This document shows positions 1 to 9,071 of a DNA stretch of 12,500 nt, piece after piece. Each line of letters opens with the position of its first letter. Position 1 is the stretch's first letter. The translations under genes were made by a program, and so were the position numbers. This stretch comes from Actinidia chinensis (taxonomy: Eukaryota; Streptophyta; Magnoliopsida; Ericales; Actinidiaceae), in contig VIGQ01001563.1 in the NCBI GenBank assembly GCA_009663005.1, forward strand, positions 17,501 through 30,000, read 5' to 3'. Below the pieces are notes generated by a model. That model was not told where the DNA came from. It made no database searches and was given only the letters and a program-made list of their open reading frames with translations.

Positions 1-1720
1 TTCTTTATACAACAAACAACAAGCGTTCAAATATCCAATTGAATTGTAGGAGTTTGTTGAATCTATATAAGTAATGAGTATTGTAACATTTGTTTGACTT
101 GTGAAAGCTTATGATTAAAATTGACTGCGTTGCGAGAACATTGTTTTAATTGACAAAAGTATTTCATGCACTTGACTGAGATGGGCTATTCTTTACAAAT
201 GATTTTCAAAGTATATTAAACATAATTTAATATGTAAAGTTTACCCATCATAAAAATCAATTAAAGTTTTATGCTAACAGGATTATGATTCTGTTTTATT
301 GGTAATACACAGTTGGATTAGGCTGAAATAAGAATATTACTAGCAAAAACTAAACAATAATAATTAAAATAATGTTATATAATTATTTCTAAAATAATTA
401 ATTTTCTTGAGGTATTAATAGTAGTATTTTTTTGATTTTTTTTCAAAAACTAATATAATAATTATGGTATGATATATATTTAGATATTTTCAGTTGGCTA
501 AAATCTTATTAAGATTATATTAATTACTATTGAAATGTGATATATATGTTTTTATTTATTGTAATATTACAAACAAACAAAACTATAAAAAAGATATTAT
601 TTAAAAAACACTATCTTAACACACACTTAAAAATTTTTTATTGGTTATAAAAGAAGTGAATGGAGCTCTCACATAATTGCTCACAAAAATCTCTTTGCAA
701 TAATATATCCTAAAAATAAATCGTGCTATGCACTGATAAAAATATTAAATTATATTAATTAATTTAACTTATAAATGGTAGTGATGAAAAAAAAATTGAT
801 TTTTGTGTATAGATTAAAAAAAATATTAATAATATATTTAAAATAATTTTAATGAGATATTAATAGTATATTTTGCAAACACTTTTTTAAAATTGTGGAC
901 AAAAATTAAAATTATGGTCTGATGGTATATTGGAATACTTTTCATTAGACATAATACATAAAAAATTTTAAATTTATTAACATACTTTTCAATTTGAATT
1001 GATACATTATTTTTATATTGATACTTAATATGAAGTAAACCCCCCCAAACATATTAAAGAACTATTAATATATTTTCTATTAAGATGAAATTTAATTTAT
1101 TTTTCTATTTATTTAAAAAATAAAATAAAATAGAGCTCCACAGCTTTTCAAGAAAGAAAAGTGGCACCTGCAATAATATATATAGTAAAAATAATTTCCA
1201 AACTAAGTCAAATTTGATGGCTCCCAGCGTATTCATAGACAACCAAACATGACATTATCTTTTCTAAAGTTTAGAATTTAAATTTTATGTTGAGGTTAGC
1301 CAGTTGAATAATCCAAATCGGTGATCTTGTAGAACCTAATAATTTGATCAGCACATGTTAAAATCAAAACGACCGAGTGTCAGCTAGCTACACACGATTG
1401 AATAACTTTGGTTAGGATAGCAAATATAGTTTTCAATATTGTTTGTCTGTTTTGTTTAAGAAAATATATGCTTAAAATCATATGAGTTATCACTTGTTGT
1501 TTTTTGATCATCTAATTTTTTATATGAATGGCTCAAATTATTAAAATGGGGTCAGGGGTGGATCAATATTCACCATTTTTTTTCAAAGATATTAATTTTA
1601 AGTATACTTTATAAATTATTTTATATTTACATACAATGTGAGTTCTCAAACTATCAATTAGATATGAAAACTACAATTTTATATAAGAACAAGATAATTT
1701 ATTCGATAATGTATAGATAA
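1..1720. other. AT-rich intergenic DNA, no gene seen
   Basis: This stretch is strongly AT-rich with many A and T runs and stops in all frames, and no open frame has protein-like composition. It contains the diverged direct repeat listed separately (about 361-740 and 825-1200). Otherwise I see no RNA gene, clear promoter or recognisable transposon end before the hairpin at 1729. It is best read as old intergenic or repeat-derived plant DNA. Confidence 0.7.
361..1200. repeat. Diverged direct repeat, two copies about 450-480 bp apart
   Basis: Several landmarks recur in the same order. A TAAAATAATT...TATTAATAGTA block occurs near 390-425 and again near 840-870. AATTATGGT(A/C)TGAT occurs near 460 and near 910. 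A GAGCTC motif followed by GCAATAATATAT and TAAAAATAA occurs near 663-720 and again near 1132-1195. Shared order suggests two copies of one AT-rich unit, at about 361-740 and 825-1200, that have diverged heavily. The family is unknown, and low complexity makes chance similarity a real alternative. Confidence 0.4.
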
Positions 1721-1750
1721 CTAGTGTAATTGCCCGTGCCCACGGGCAAT
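1721..1750 (-). mobile_element. Helitron-like 3' terminus (hairpin plus CTAG)
   Basis: On the minus strand a perfect palindrome with 10-bp arms (1741-1750 and 1729-1738) and a 2-nt loop is followed by four bases and then CTAG (1724-1721), with a T after it. Helitrons are rolling-circle transposons that end in a short GC-rich hairpin about 10-12 nt before CTRR and insert between A and T. If only the GC-rich core is taken as the stem, the CTAG end lies about 11 nt away. The element would extend to higher coordinates. A 5' TC end was not identified, so the terminus is supported but the full element is not. Confidence 0.6.
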
Positions 1751-2813
1751 ACGGCCAAAAATAAAAAAAATCTTAAAGCAAATAAATGTAAAATTCAACC
1801 CAAACAAACCAATGACAACCTATTATCCCTTTTAAGTCAAATTGAGGGAAAAATGCCCCTCACCTATTGTCCTTGTCCTTTCAAACATTTTCATAGCAAT
1901 AAAAACAGAAACCCGAAATTAAACCCATAGTAAGAGTTAGCATCATTTTGAATTGGCCGGGTCCATGAAGTAAGACTTTCAATTTTAGGACTTTCAATGT
2001 ACTTGAGTAACAACCAACTCAATTTTTTTTTAAGAAAAATCAAAATTCCATTCACTCCAATATTTCTCACCAATGAAAAACAACTCACAATAGGAATAAC
2101 CCATCAGCGCGAGGTCCACAAGTAAAACTAAATTACCATGTTTCAGCGAGTGCAAAACAGGATCCCAAACACTTAGCATTTGATTTATACCAAAGTACTA
2201 AAGGGGTATTTGCAAGCCTTAGGGTTTTACCGAATGTGAAATTAATGCCACAATTAATGCCTAGTCATGTAATAAAGGGTAGATCATTTGTATCGGGCTC
2301 AATTAATGCAAGAATTTTCCAGTTATTCAGTACCAACAAATAAACAAATTAAAAAAACCAAATTGCGGCCTTCTGCACATATTCTCGTCAATCAAACATA
2401 ACTCCAGCAACCACCCCACTATCTCAGACAATAGAAAAACCTTGAATGACACGACGCTCAAGAAAAACGCAATAAAATTCCACAGGAAACAGAAGATGAG
2501 AGTGGGTGAAAACAATTGAAAAATTTCAAAAAAAGCAAGATTCTCAGTTTACTCGAGTACAAACAATTGACAATTCAAAAGGCAAAATAAAAAATCCATT
2601 CCACAATTCATCCATTTTCATCATCAAATCAAAGCATGACCAAACAACCCCCACCCCACCACCACATCGCAGATATTGACAAATTCAGTAGGACAAAACA
2701 GGGAGATTAAAAAAATAGTAAGGGTAAAATCATAGAATTGGGGCTAACAATTAATTACAAACTTTTTCTTTATCTTAAGTAAACCCAAAGCACAACAATC
2801 CTTCAACTTCCAG
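1751..2813 (-). other. Intron-like, T-rich (minus strand) sequence; no exon recognised
   Basis: Read on the minus strand, this follows the splice donor at 2902-2901 and has the T-rich composition expected of a plant first intron. No convincing acceptor leading into protein-like sequence was found. The longest minus-strand open frame (2515-2327) has hydrophobic, intron-like composition and is not called. A telo-box-like AAACCCTAA occurs on the minus strand near 2220-2228. The stretch may be the non-coding inside of the putative Helitron, holding a truncated intron. Confidence 0.4.
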
Positions 2814-3290
2814 CCTTTTCTCATCAATTCAAACCCACAACCAACTGGTCGAAGATCAGAAAAAAATTATAGCATTTCCAGAGGGGCAAAATAGGGAATT
2901 ACCACTCTTATCGATGGCAGCAGGGGTCCTGCGAAGCATCGGGGAGTATCTGAGACTGAGAAGCAATCGCCGCGAACGCATCTTCGGAGAGATTGTCCTC
3001 GCGCTTGTTCTTCTTATCTCCACCAGATTGTCCTCTCTCCCGCCCTTTTATATCAATCAAACCCAACCCCAACTGAGTCAAGATCCAAAACCAAAAAATA
3101 TAGCAATTTAGAGAGGGCCAACAACAAAACGGGAAATACCTGCCTTCTCGATGGCCAGCAGGGGTCTGCGAAGCATTGGGGAGTTGCTGAATGACAGAAG
3201 AAAGCAAATCCCTCGCGGTTGCTTTTCAGGAGATTGTCCTCGCGCTGTTCTTCCTTTTTATCTCAACCAGAGTGTCCTCGCTCTGCCGCC
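2814..3290. repeat. Tandem duplication, two units of about 230-247 bp
   Basis: Unit 1 (2814-3043) and unit 2 (3044-3290) match along their whole length. Both open with CCTTTT(C/A)T, then CAAACCCA, then AGATC, then ATAGCA and GAGGG. Then come ATGGC(C)AGCAGGGGTC (2914 and 3151), GCGAAGCAT(C/T)GGGGAGT, GGAGATTGTCCTCGCGCT and an (A/T)TTGTCCTC-type end near 3027 and 3270. The repeated segment carries the end of a minus-strand exon, its 5' splice site and the start of the intron, so the duplication repeats an exon/intron boundary. Confidence 0.85.
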
Positions 3291-3364
3291 GAGTTCGTTA
3301 GCATCGACGCGATCTTGTACAAACTTCTTGCGGACCTATTTTCTTCAAGGGGGTGCATTGACAT
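2903..3364 (-). pseudogene. Broken first exon of an unrecognised minus-strand gene, duplicated
   Basis: After a CT-rich leader, an ATG at 3364 (a second, in-frame ATG at 3358) opens 33 codons starting MSMHPLEENRSARSLYK. They end at TGA (3265-3263). In the duplicated downstream unit the matching codon is GGA (Gly), and that unit reads on as GGDKKNKREDNLSEDAF and then AAIASQSQ in the same frame. This suggests TGA arose by mutation of an original Gly codon. Both units end at a splice donor (G|GTATTT after 3140, G|GTAATT after 2903). Single-base differences (one extra C in unit 1) disturb the frame before the donors. The peptide is polar and lysine/aspartate-rich with no domain I recognise. It is probably a non-functional first exon, perhaps carried by a Helitron. 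An alternative is that GTTGAG at 3268 is the true donor of a still-used exon. Confidence 0.5.
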
Positions 3365-3720
3365 TTGAACTGTATGAGGAGAGGAGGGGAGCGCTTCTAC
3401 AGAATTGAAAGAAAAAGGATGGCCCAAGAGATGAGGAGAGAGAGGTGTTATGTGTGGCGCCTCTACTGAAGAGAGGGAGGAGGAGAGAGAGAGAGGGGGT
3501 AGGGGCTGTGATTGATAGAGAGTGTGGCTTGTGACTGAGAGTTGTAAGAGGGAGGAGGTGGACGCCGTGAGAGAGTGAGAAGAAGAGAATAATCTTGACC
3601 GTTTGATTTTTTTTTAAACAAAACAAATCTCAACCCATTGGATAGGAAGTGTGTTTATTTTATGGGCGGGAAGAAAATTAATTTGAGGTGAAATCTGAAT
3701 CGTTGGAATCAATTCAAATG
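3365..3720 (-). promoter_or_regulatory. Promoter and CT-rich leader-like sequence for the minus-strand exon
   Basis: On the minus strand, 3590-3365 is a nearly unbroken pyrimidine-rich tract (CTCTCTCTCTCC, CTCCTCC and similar) ending just before ATG 3364, typical of plant 5' leaders and Y-patches. Upstream are a CATAAAATAA TATA-like element (3664-3653) and a CCAAT box (3641-3637). The order of the two boxes is unusual, so neither is assigned with confidence. A purine run at 3471-3497 on the plus strand is the complement of this leader. Confidence 0.45.
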
Positions 3721-4040
3721 AACTTAGACGATAGATAGCGAGAGATAGATTAGGATTCAACATAAGTCCTGATTTATAAATAGATTTATAAATATATCTA
3801 CAGTTATTTTTAAAGTTCCTTTCTCATCTATCTTTCTGACGTGGCATGATTTGGGTGGACTTAAAAGCAACCACAAAAGCTGCAAAAATGTAAGCATCTG
3901 CACCTGATTAAAAACCCATTGAAACCGACATTTATAAGCGTTGTGGGCCCATCCACGAAACCTTTAAAACACGGGAGCTCCACCGACTAACCTCCCTCTC
4001 CATTCTGACTCTCTCTCTCTCTCTCTCGCTCTCTCTCTCT
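3721..4040 (+). promoter_or_regulatory. Promoter-like region facing the plus strand with CT-rich leader
   Basis: In order on the plus strand are a TGACGTGGCA element with an ACGT core (3837-3846), a TTTATAAG TATA-like sequence (3931-3938), GTGGGCCCA (3944-3952) containing the TGGGCC site II motif of plant housekeeping promoters, and an interrupted (CT)n tract (4009-4040) resembling a transcription start or leader. It lies back to back with the minus-strand leader, so the interval could act as a divergent promoter. Motifs are short; no transcript evidence is available here. Confidence 0.4.
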
Positions 4041-4595
4041 GGGCTTGGCCTCTTCGGTTAATCACCCCTTCAAGGTTGTTCTATTTTGTTTTTTTGCACG
4101 TTTACAAATATTCCTTCACCCCCTAATTTCCTTGATTATTTGTATTTCTTGTTGTAACGCTTCGAATGTTTTTGATAATTGGAGAATTAATAGAATATCA
4201 AATGATCGTAGGTTTTATGCATTAATTTTGCGAAATTGGGTATTCTCTTGGGCATAATTCTTCCTTAGGGGCTTACGTGATGTCATGAAATTTATTGAAT
4301 TTGTTGTTTTTCAGACTCATTGTTGGTAGTTCCATAGTTTGGGTAATTGCTTTCTAGACCGCAATCGAAAGGGGACGTTGATGTAAAAAAAGGAAAAAAT
4401 TATTAATTTTAACGAACATATACCCCTGCCTTCAAAGGATAAAAGTTTTCGATGACCCCAATTGATTAGTACGACCGGCTTGTTTTTATTTGCTTTATCA
4501 ATATTTTTTTATAACTCGGTTCGGCCCAAGGACAGTTTTAACCCGTTGACCAATTCCACTGTCCACTAACAGGAGCCCAATTAAAATTGAATCTG
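4041..4595 (+). other. Possible leader exon end and first intron; no coding region
   Basis: Following the CT tract, sequence up to CTTCAAG|GTTGTT at about 4073 could be a non-coding leader exon with a donor, leading into T-rich intron-like DNA. The open frame over 4045-4257 has no ATG (it opens with TTG) and its hydrophobic composition fits intron sequence. No other gene or repeat was recognised up to the fold-back element. Confidence 0.3.
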
Positions 4596-4969
4596 GATTT
4601 GCTGAAGTTGATAATCTCAACTTCACTTATTTATTCGCGAAATAAGTGTATAATTTGACAATCCAAACCGTTCATCTTTTAAATATCGTTGCAAGAATGA
4701 TGTGTACTAAAAATTAGAATGATTGGGTATTAGTAAGTTTATTTTTAAAATCAAAACCATGCACGGTCCATTATGAAATCAAATATACTGTCTAAACAAA
4801 CGCAGCTTGATATAATAGTTCATAAAATCTAATTTTAAATTTTGCAACACACCTTTATTGCAACGATATTTAAAAGATGAACAGTTTAGATCGTCAAATT
4901 ATTCACCTATTTGACCAAGAAATAGTCAACTTCACGGTGAAGTTGAGTTCGCCAACTTTAGCAAATTTA
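4596..4969. mobile_element. Fold-back (long inverted repeat) MITE-like element
   Basis: The left arm (about 4596-4705) and right arm (about 4846-4969) are inverted copies. The core arms 4651-4694 and 4858-4901 match at 41 of 44 positions, and all three differences are transitions. Homology continues outward less perfectly (GATTTGCTGAAGTTG against AATTTGCTAAAGTTGG, then CTCAACTTCAC in both) and weakens inward. The 163-nt centre has no open frame, so the element is non-autonomous. Long arms point to a MITE or fold-back transposon; no target-site duplication was established. A transcript could form a long hairpin. Confidence 0.75.
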
Positions 4970-4979
4970 AATACATTAA

Positions 4980-5105
4980 AATCAGGACAAAGTTCCATAT
5001 GGCCTGGTCCAATTCAGGAATTAATAACACTTTCGAACCTTAGACCTTAAAAGGAAGCGACCTCCAAATCTCAAGCCTAGACCACCATGCCAATCCCCGG
5101 GATTG
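4980..5105 (-). mobile_element. tRNA-derived SINE-like unit
   Basis: On the minus strand TGGCATGGTGG (5092-5082) fits the pol III A-box consensus TRGCNNAGTGG at 10 of 11 positions. About 43 nt downstream GGTTCGAAAGT (5039-5029) matches the first seven bases of the B-box GGTTCGANTCC. The stretch between them (GTCTAGGCTTGAG, then GAGGTCGCTTCC) does not look like a foldable functional tRNA. An internal pol III promoter of this kind is the hallmark of plant SINEs. The 3' end is unclear; the unit abuts the right arm of the fold-back element. Similar tRNA-like tails also occur in other plant repeats. Confidence 0.55.
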
Positions 5106-5410
5106 ATCTCATCTATGTTTCGTCAAAAAATAGAGATATAAAGAAAAATGTTCATTGGAGTGTTGCAGGGAAGTGTAGCCCTTGTTCCATACATATGTTA
5201 CGTTCTAATCCTTTTGGCAACATTTGATAACAGATTTTGAAGTGAGATTGGACTATTAGTCGGCCCACTTTATCCATGTTCTAGTGCAAAAATTAAACTC
5301 TAGATTAATAGTTTATTGGAACTAGTAATCCCAAAACGGGAGGATTATGAGTTTTTTGGGGATTGGTATTGCTAATCCAACCGCATCTTGGGTTTGTCAC
5401 TGAAAATCCC
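5106..5410. other. No gene or repeat recognised
   Basis: Non-coding DNA between the SINE-like unit and the coding relic. No open frame with protein-like composition, splice pair or repeat match within the window was seen. Confidence 0.5.
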
Positions 5411-6746
5411 GAATACATGTTCCAAATGAGCCATGACCACGTTGAACCTACAACAATTTTTTGAATCTGAGCCATCTGACCACCCTACTGTCCCATTTCC
5501 TACCGCCTATGCCGGTTTTTCTGCACCTGGTGCTAACATGACCATCCATATCAAAGCTACTTCACATGCTATGATATGCGTACATTCTTCCCCTATGGAT
5601 CACAATTTCATTATATTCATCAACCGAGATGCCATATAATCGTATAGGCTATCAAAATGATATGCCCGTCCATTTTATGGTTCACAGTCCGAAATGTTTG
5701 ATGGTGGTGTTGGCTGCAGAGATAATAGATATGCCGATTACCAATCTGATGTCAATTAACGGAAATATTTATTCTCATAATGAGGGATATTCTTTTACTG
5801 AATCATGTTTCTTCCATTCATCACAACCTAATGCGCACATAGTAGATGGCTATTCATATCCTGTCTTTATGAGTGGTTGTTGGGGTTGGGATTGCATCAA
5901 TTATGGAGCCAATTGCGCATCCAATCATTGCCCAACACATGGGGCTGTTTTGCAGCAAATTTTTTCGAGGAACGAAGGAAAATGTGGAATCCTCCGCCAA
6001 TGATAAAAATTCTCGAACAGTTGCCAACATAAAATGCGATCTATATTTGCATCAACAGAAAAGTTACCTTTGGATTTCTATATTTTACAATTTCCTAGTT
6101 TCATTGTAAATATTGCTATATTTGGTATCTCGTCACATGTTTTTTCTCCTTTTGAATCTAGGTATCACATGTGGCTTATGTGCATGTGCCAAGTAGTTAC
6201 GATAATACTGTTAGTCGTAATATTTGTCTTATTTCCTTTGATTATCATCTGTTGTAATTTTTTTGAGTTCATACATTTTCTTTTGCCAATCAAAAAAAAA
6301 AAGAATGCAGATATATTATCAAGATTCCTTCTTTGAAGGTTCTGTTGGCTTTTCCAAATGCCCATCGGTTTTTTGCCAGGCTGCTTACCTTCTAATAAAA
6401 AAGTTTCGGATCGTATGCATATGGGTTTGGTTATTATTTCTGGGTGGCGAGATCCCTATTAAGCGAAATTCTTCTCAGCGGCACATGTAACAGATTAGCG
6501 TATGGAGGCAAACCAACTAAATCTTTGCCGTTTCTTCTAGCTGTGGCAAAACATAGTGAGATTTTTGCAATTTTAGTGTTCTACTTTCAACATTATGGTT
6601 GTGAAAGGATAAAGACCTCATTCTTTGTGTCATTTAATACGTGTTTTTACCTATCGCAAAATGAAAGTGACAGGTTTTTAGAAAACAGAAGAGATAAAAC
6701 CAAGTGTCGATATCTTAATATTCCTCAGGTGGAGACTCCGGAATAA
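5411..6746 (+). pseudogene. Frameshifted coding relic, family not recognised
   Basis: Protein-like sequence continues through successive frames. Around 5433-5639 it reads ESEPSDHPTVPFPTAYAGFS and ends at a stop. From 5629 the next frame runs MPYNRIGYQNDMPVH, then NIYSHNEGYSF, HIVDGYSYPVFMSG and NYGANCASNHCPTHG to 6003. A third frame gives NVESSANDKNSRTVAN (about 5978-6025), and another gives SIFASTEKLPLDF (about 6040-6078). Further open pieces follow (6300-6480; SGTCNRLAYGGKPTKSLPF at about 6475-6535). Neighbouring frames stay locally open. The polar N/S/P/H/Y-rich make-up resembles a disordered protein region. At least three frame changes without obvious introns argue for decay, possibly of a processed copy. 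No domain was identified, and a link to the RING exon 3 kb downstream is unproven. Confidence 0.4.
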
Positions 6747-7139
6747 CAGTGTTCTTTCGGTTCTTGTTTAGCCCATAAGGGGTCTACGTGTTTTAGTCCA
6801 ACCAGTAGACCCCGCAGGCATCTTTGTCTTGCTTGCAGGTGGTGTTCTTAACACCTCCCCTTTCCAACTTCCTCCAGAAACAGAGACGGATGATATAAGT
6901 GTTTTTTAAAGTAAATATCAATTTATTACAAAAAGGCATTAGAGTAATGCCACAACTTCCAAAAAGTATGTAGAGTCACGAGAGTATTAAAAAGGTTCTA
7001 TAAAATCATGAACTTGTCGAGAGAATGATTACTATCCCTTCTTACTCCCAATTATATTAAACTCAAAACTTGCTCCTAACTTTAAAAGGAAAAAGGGACT
7101 TCCACTCCTTCAAACTACCAACGATTCAGTCTCTTTCCG
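6747..7139. other. Non-coding, nothing specific recognised
   Basis: This interval contains stops in all frames and no clear splice structure. It may include the decayed 3' end of the minus-strand LINE, but no poly(A)-derived T tract marks such an end. Confidence 0.4.
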
Positions 7140-7945
7140 ACCTTCGTCCCTCTTACAAGAATGAAGAAGCTCCATTACACTTGAGGAAACACCATTCCTT
7201 ATCAAATCAGAAATAAACTAAGGTCCCCTGGGCAATGGATACGAGAATGATACACCAACTTTCCACCATTTTGCACATGCAACCCAATTCATGATGAGCT
7301 TCCCAATCCTCCGAACTATATTATCAACTGTAAAAATCCTATTCTGCTACACACCACCCTAGGAGTTTAATAGGAAGGTCCCGAGGACGTTAAGCTACAT
7401 CGCGTTGCATCTCCCCATACCCAAAGCCACTCCGGCAAACTGTAACGTCTCTCTCCCCGAGCCATCATCCATTCATATTCCCCAATCAGACCTCACTGGC
7501 GAGTAAATGTACCCCAAATTCATTTGGCCTCCCTCCCATCTAAGATAGATCTGCCACCAAGCATTCTATATGGTGACTATCGATAGAAACCAAAATTTGC
7601 CGAAGCCTATCTCCTACATTCAAGTGAGAAAGCCCATAAAATTCATCCCTCCCCACAAACCAACCGAAGACTATCAACGCTCAAGAGGGTTCAATCTGCC
7701 CACACTACTACTCTTCTTCGAACCACCCCCCCTCCTTCACCTCTCCTCCACCCTCTCTCACAGCAAACCTCCACAATCACTCCTGCAATACACGCTTTGT
7801 TAAATACCCCCAACCTCCAATCCCAACCTTCCCATTTCTAATAGGAATTACTACACTCTGTCCCAGTCCAACCCCAAATGATATCCTTGAATTCTTCCAC
7901 CAAACCCCCCCACGTCTCTTTGCAAGTTCTTAAAACTCTTTGCAC
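7140..7945 (-). mobile_element. Decayed L1-type LINE, C-terminal part of ORF2 (reverse transcriptase thumb and zf-RVT)
   Basis: Read on the minus strand, several conserved plant LINE ORF2 blocks appear in the right order. FKNLQRDVGG (7937-7908) corresponds to the usual KLQRDFLWGG, and DWDRV (7869-7855) to WDRV. VVIPIRNGKVGIGGWG (near 7855-7810) corresponds to CxPIKxGGLGIR, and LWRF (7776-7765) to WLWRF. NVGDRLRQI (near 7620) corresponds to VGDGxRIRFW, and TVDNIVRR...IMNW (7331-7280) to the ILTVDNLxRR zf-RVT core. VMELLHSCKR follows near 7180-7150. The blocks lie in different frames and are interrupted by stops, so the copy is dead. The reverse transcriptase catalytic part is missing upstream: beyond 7945 the similarity stops, consistent with 5' truncation or rearrangement. 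Confidence 0.72.
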
Positions 7946-8920
7946 TGAACGAAATCCCCCCACAACGACTGACGTAAGTCCCCTGGCCCAGTGCTTTCGT
8001 CCACTGTGATACTTCATTCCTTACGACATATCTTGCTTTTTCCACCACAAACACCCCACCCCCACACACACCCCCTCCCCATTCTCTTTGAAATCTCTAC
8101 AAAAACAGGTCCCATACAAACACTCTACTACCTCGATCCATACCTTACCGGTATGAGTTCTGGCGAACACCCCCCAACCAGAAAAACGCTACTTTCATAG
8201 ACAACCTTTTGAGAAGAAATGTAAATTCTTCACATCATTGTTGCCAGCTGATCTGCTTTGGGAAAAACTGGGATACATTCTCAGTCTCCTCCCTCTCTCG
8301 TCTCTGTATGGTAGATCATTCGTTTTTGAGCCACTTTGCCGTGGACCACCAGGCAACCCCATACCTTTTTCTTTGGCTTTTCAGAAATCCGGATTATATA
8401 CTGTTTAGAGCCTCGTATGTTATTTGACTAGAAAAGTATTTATAGGGTCTTGTCTCCACTTCCCACGGCTCCTGCACACGAGCGTGTGAATGAGACCGCG
8501 AAGGACTCGGGTGTTTTTCATTTCTTGGGTCATTTTGGTTTGGTTTAGTTTTTACATTCTTTATCTTTCTTTCATAGTGTGGACGTGTAGTTACTGCTTC
8601 CGTTGTTTCTGTTCTTAATCAAACAGTAGGATCCAGTACTGCTTTAAGCGACGCTCTTGTCACAACCCAATTACTCTAGCAACTCAATAGGGAATTTCAG
8701 CATAGTGTGAGCAGGGACCCTCAGCAGTGCCTTGAACTCATTTTATTTTGGTGGGGAATTTGTCTCCGCTATTTTTTGTTTGTTGATTTTTTTTTTTTGG
8801 GAATTAGCTTTTAGGAGGAGCTATTCCACCGCTTAGCATTGATATATATTGTCATTTTATGATTAAATTTTATTCGGGGGATTGGGATAAATTACTAATG
8901 ATATTGTAACGAGCTTGCAG
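7946..8920. other. Non-coding DNA upstream of an exon-like segment
   Basis: The start (7946-8200) is C-rich on the plus strand and may include more decayed LINE sequence, but no conserved block is visible. Open frames at 8209-8427 and 7991-8200 lack recognisable domains or codon character. A T run lies near 8785-8800, and intron-like sequence with a TACTAATGA branch-point-like motif precedes the AG at 8919-8920. Confidence 0.4.
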
Positions 8921-9071
8921 ATCACAAGGAGCGACACAAACTCAAATCATTCAGTCAATCCTACACCACTTCCCACACGCGGAAACCAGAAGATTAACCT
9001 ACTCGCCAAGTTTGAAAAAAAAGAACAAGGCTCAACACTTCGCTAGTCGACGGAAGATCCAAGAAGCATAA
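8921..9071 (+). other. Candidate exon or exon relic
   Basis: A good-looking 3' splice site (ACTAATGATATTG...GCTTGCAG, AG at 8919-8920) precedes sequence open for about 49 codons to TAA at 9069. In that frame it reads GATQTQIIQSILHHFPHAET and later SPSLKKKNKAQHFASRRK. A second frame (ITRSDTNSNHSVNPTPLPTR) is also open for about 40 codons. Two open frames make the coding assignment ambiguous. No downstream donor is reached without a stop. No family is recognised; it could be a terminal exon, a pseudogene piece or chance. Confidence 0.2.

Noticed and set aside
361..1200. Pair of LTRs of a retrotransposon
   Set aside because: There are no TG...CA ends, primer-binding site or polypurine tract, and only about 85 bp lie between the copies.
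2327..2515. Minus-strand 62-codon ORF
   Set aside because: It is hydrophobic and phenylalanine-rich within intron-like sequence, with no motif or splice support.
4045..4257. Plus-strand ORF after the CT leader
   Set aside because: It has no ATG, and its hydrophobic phenylalanine/isoleucine-rich composition fits T-rich intron DNA.
5029..5092. Functional tRNA gene on the minus strand
   Set aside because: A- and B-box motifs are present but no acceptor stem or cloverleaf could be drawn, so a SINE-like relic is the better reading.
5433..5639. Intact small protein gene of 68 codons
   Set aside because: Its protein-like composition continues past the stop in another frame, so it is one piece of a frameshifted relic rather than a complete gene.
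5411..6746. Disordered N-terminal region of a plant MBR-type RING E3 ligase
   Set aside because: Composition is similar, but I could not point to any shared motif, and the RING at 9977 has different spacing and loop character from that family.
7570..8069. Plus-strand proline-rich ORFs
   Set aside because: The minus strand carries ordered LINE ORF2 blocks across most of this interval; the plus-strand frames are their shadows.
8160..8210. Minus-strand KVAFFW-like peptide as the LINE zf-RVT start
   Set aside because: It lies upstream of the RT thumb blocks on that strand, the wrong order for a LINE ORF2; probably chance.
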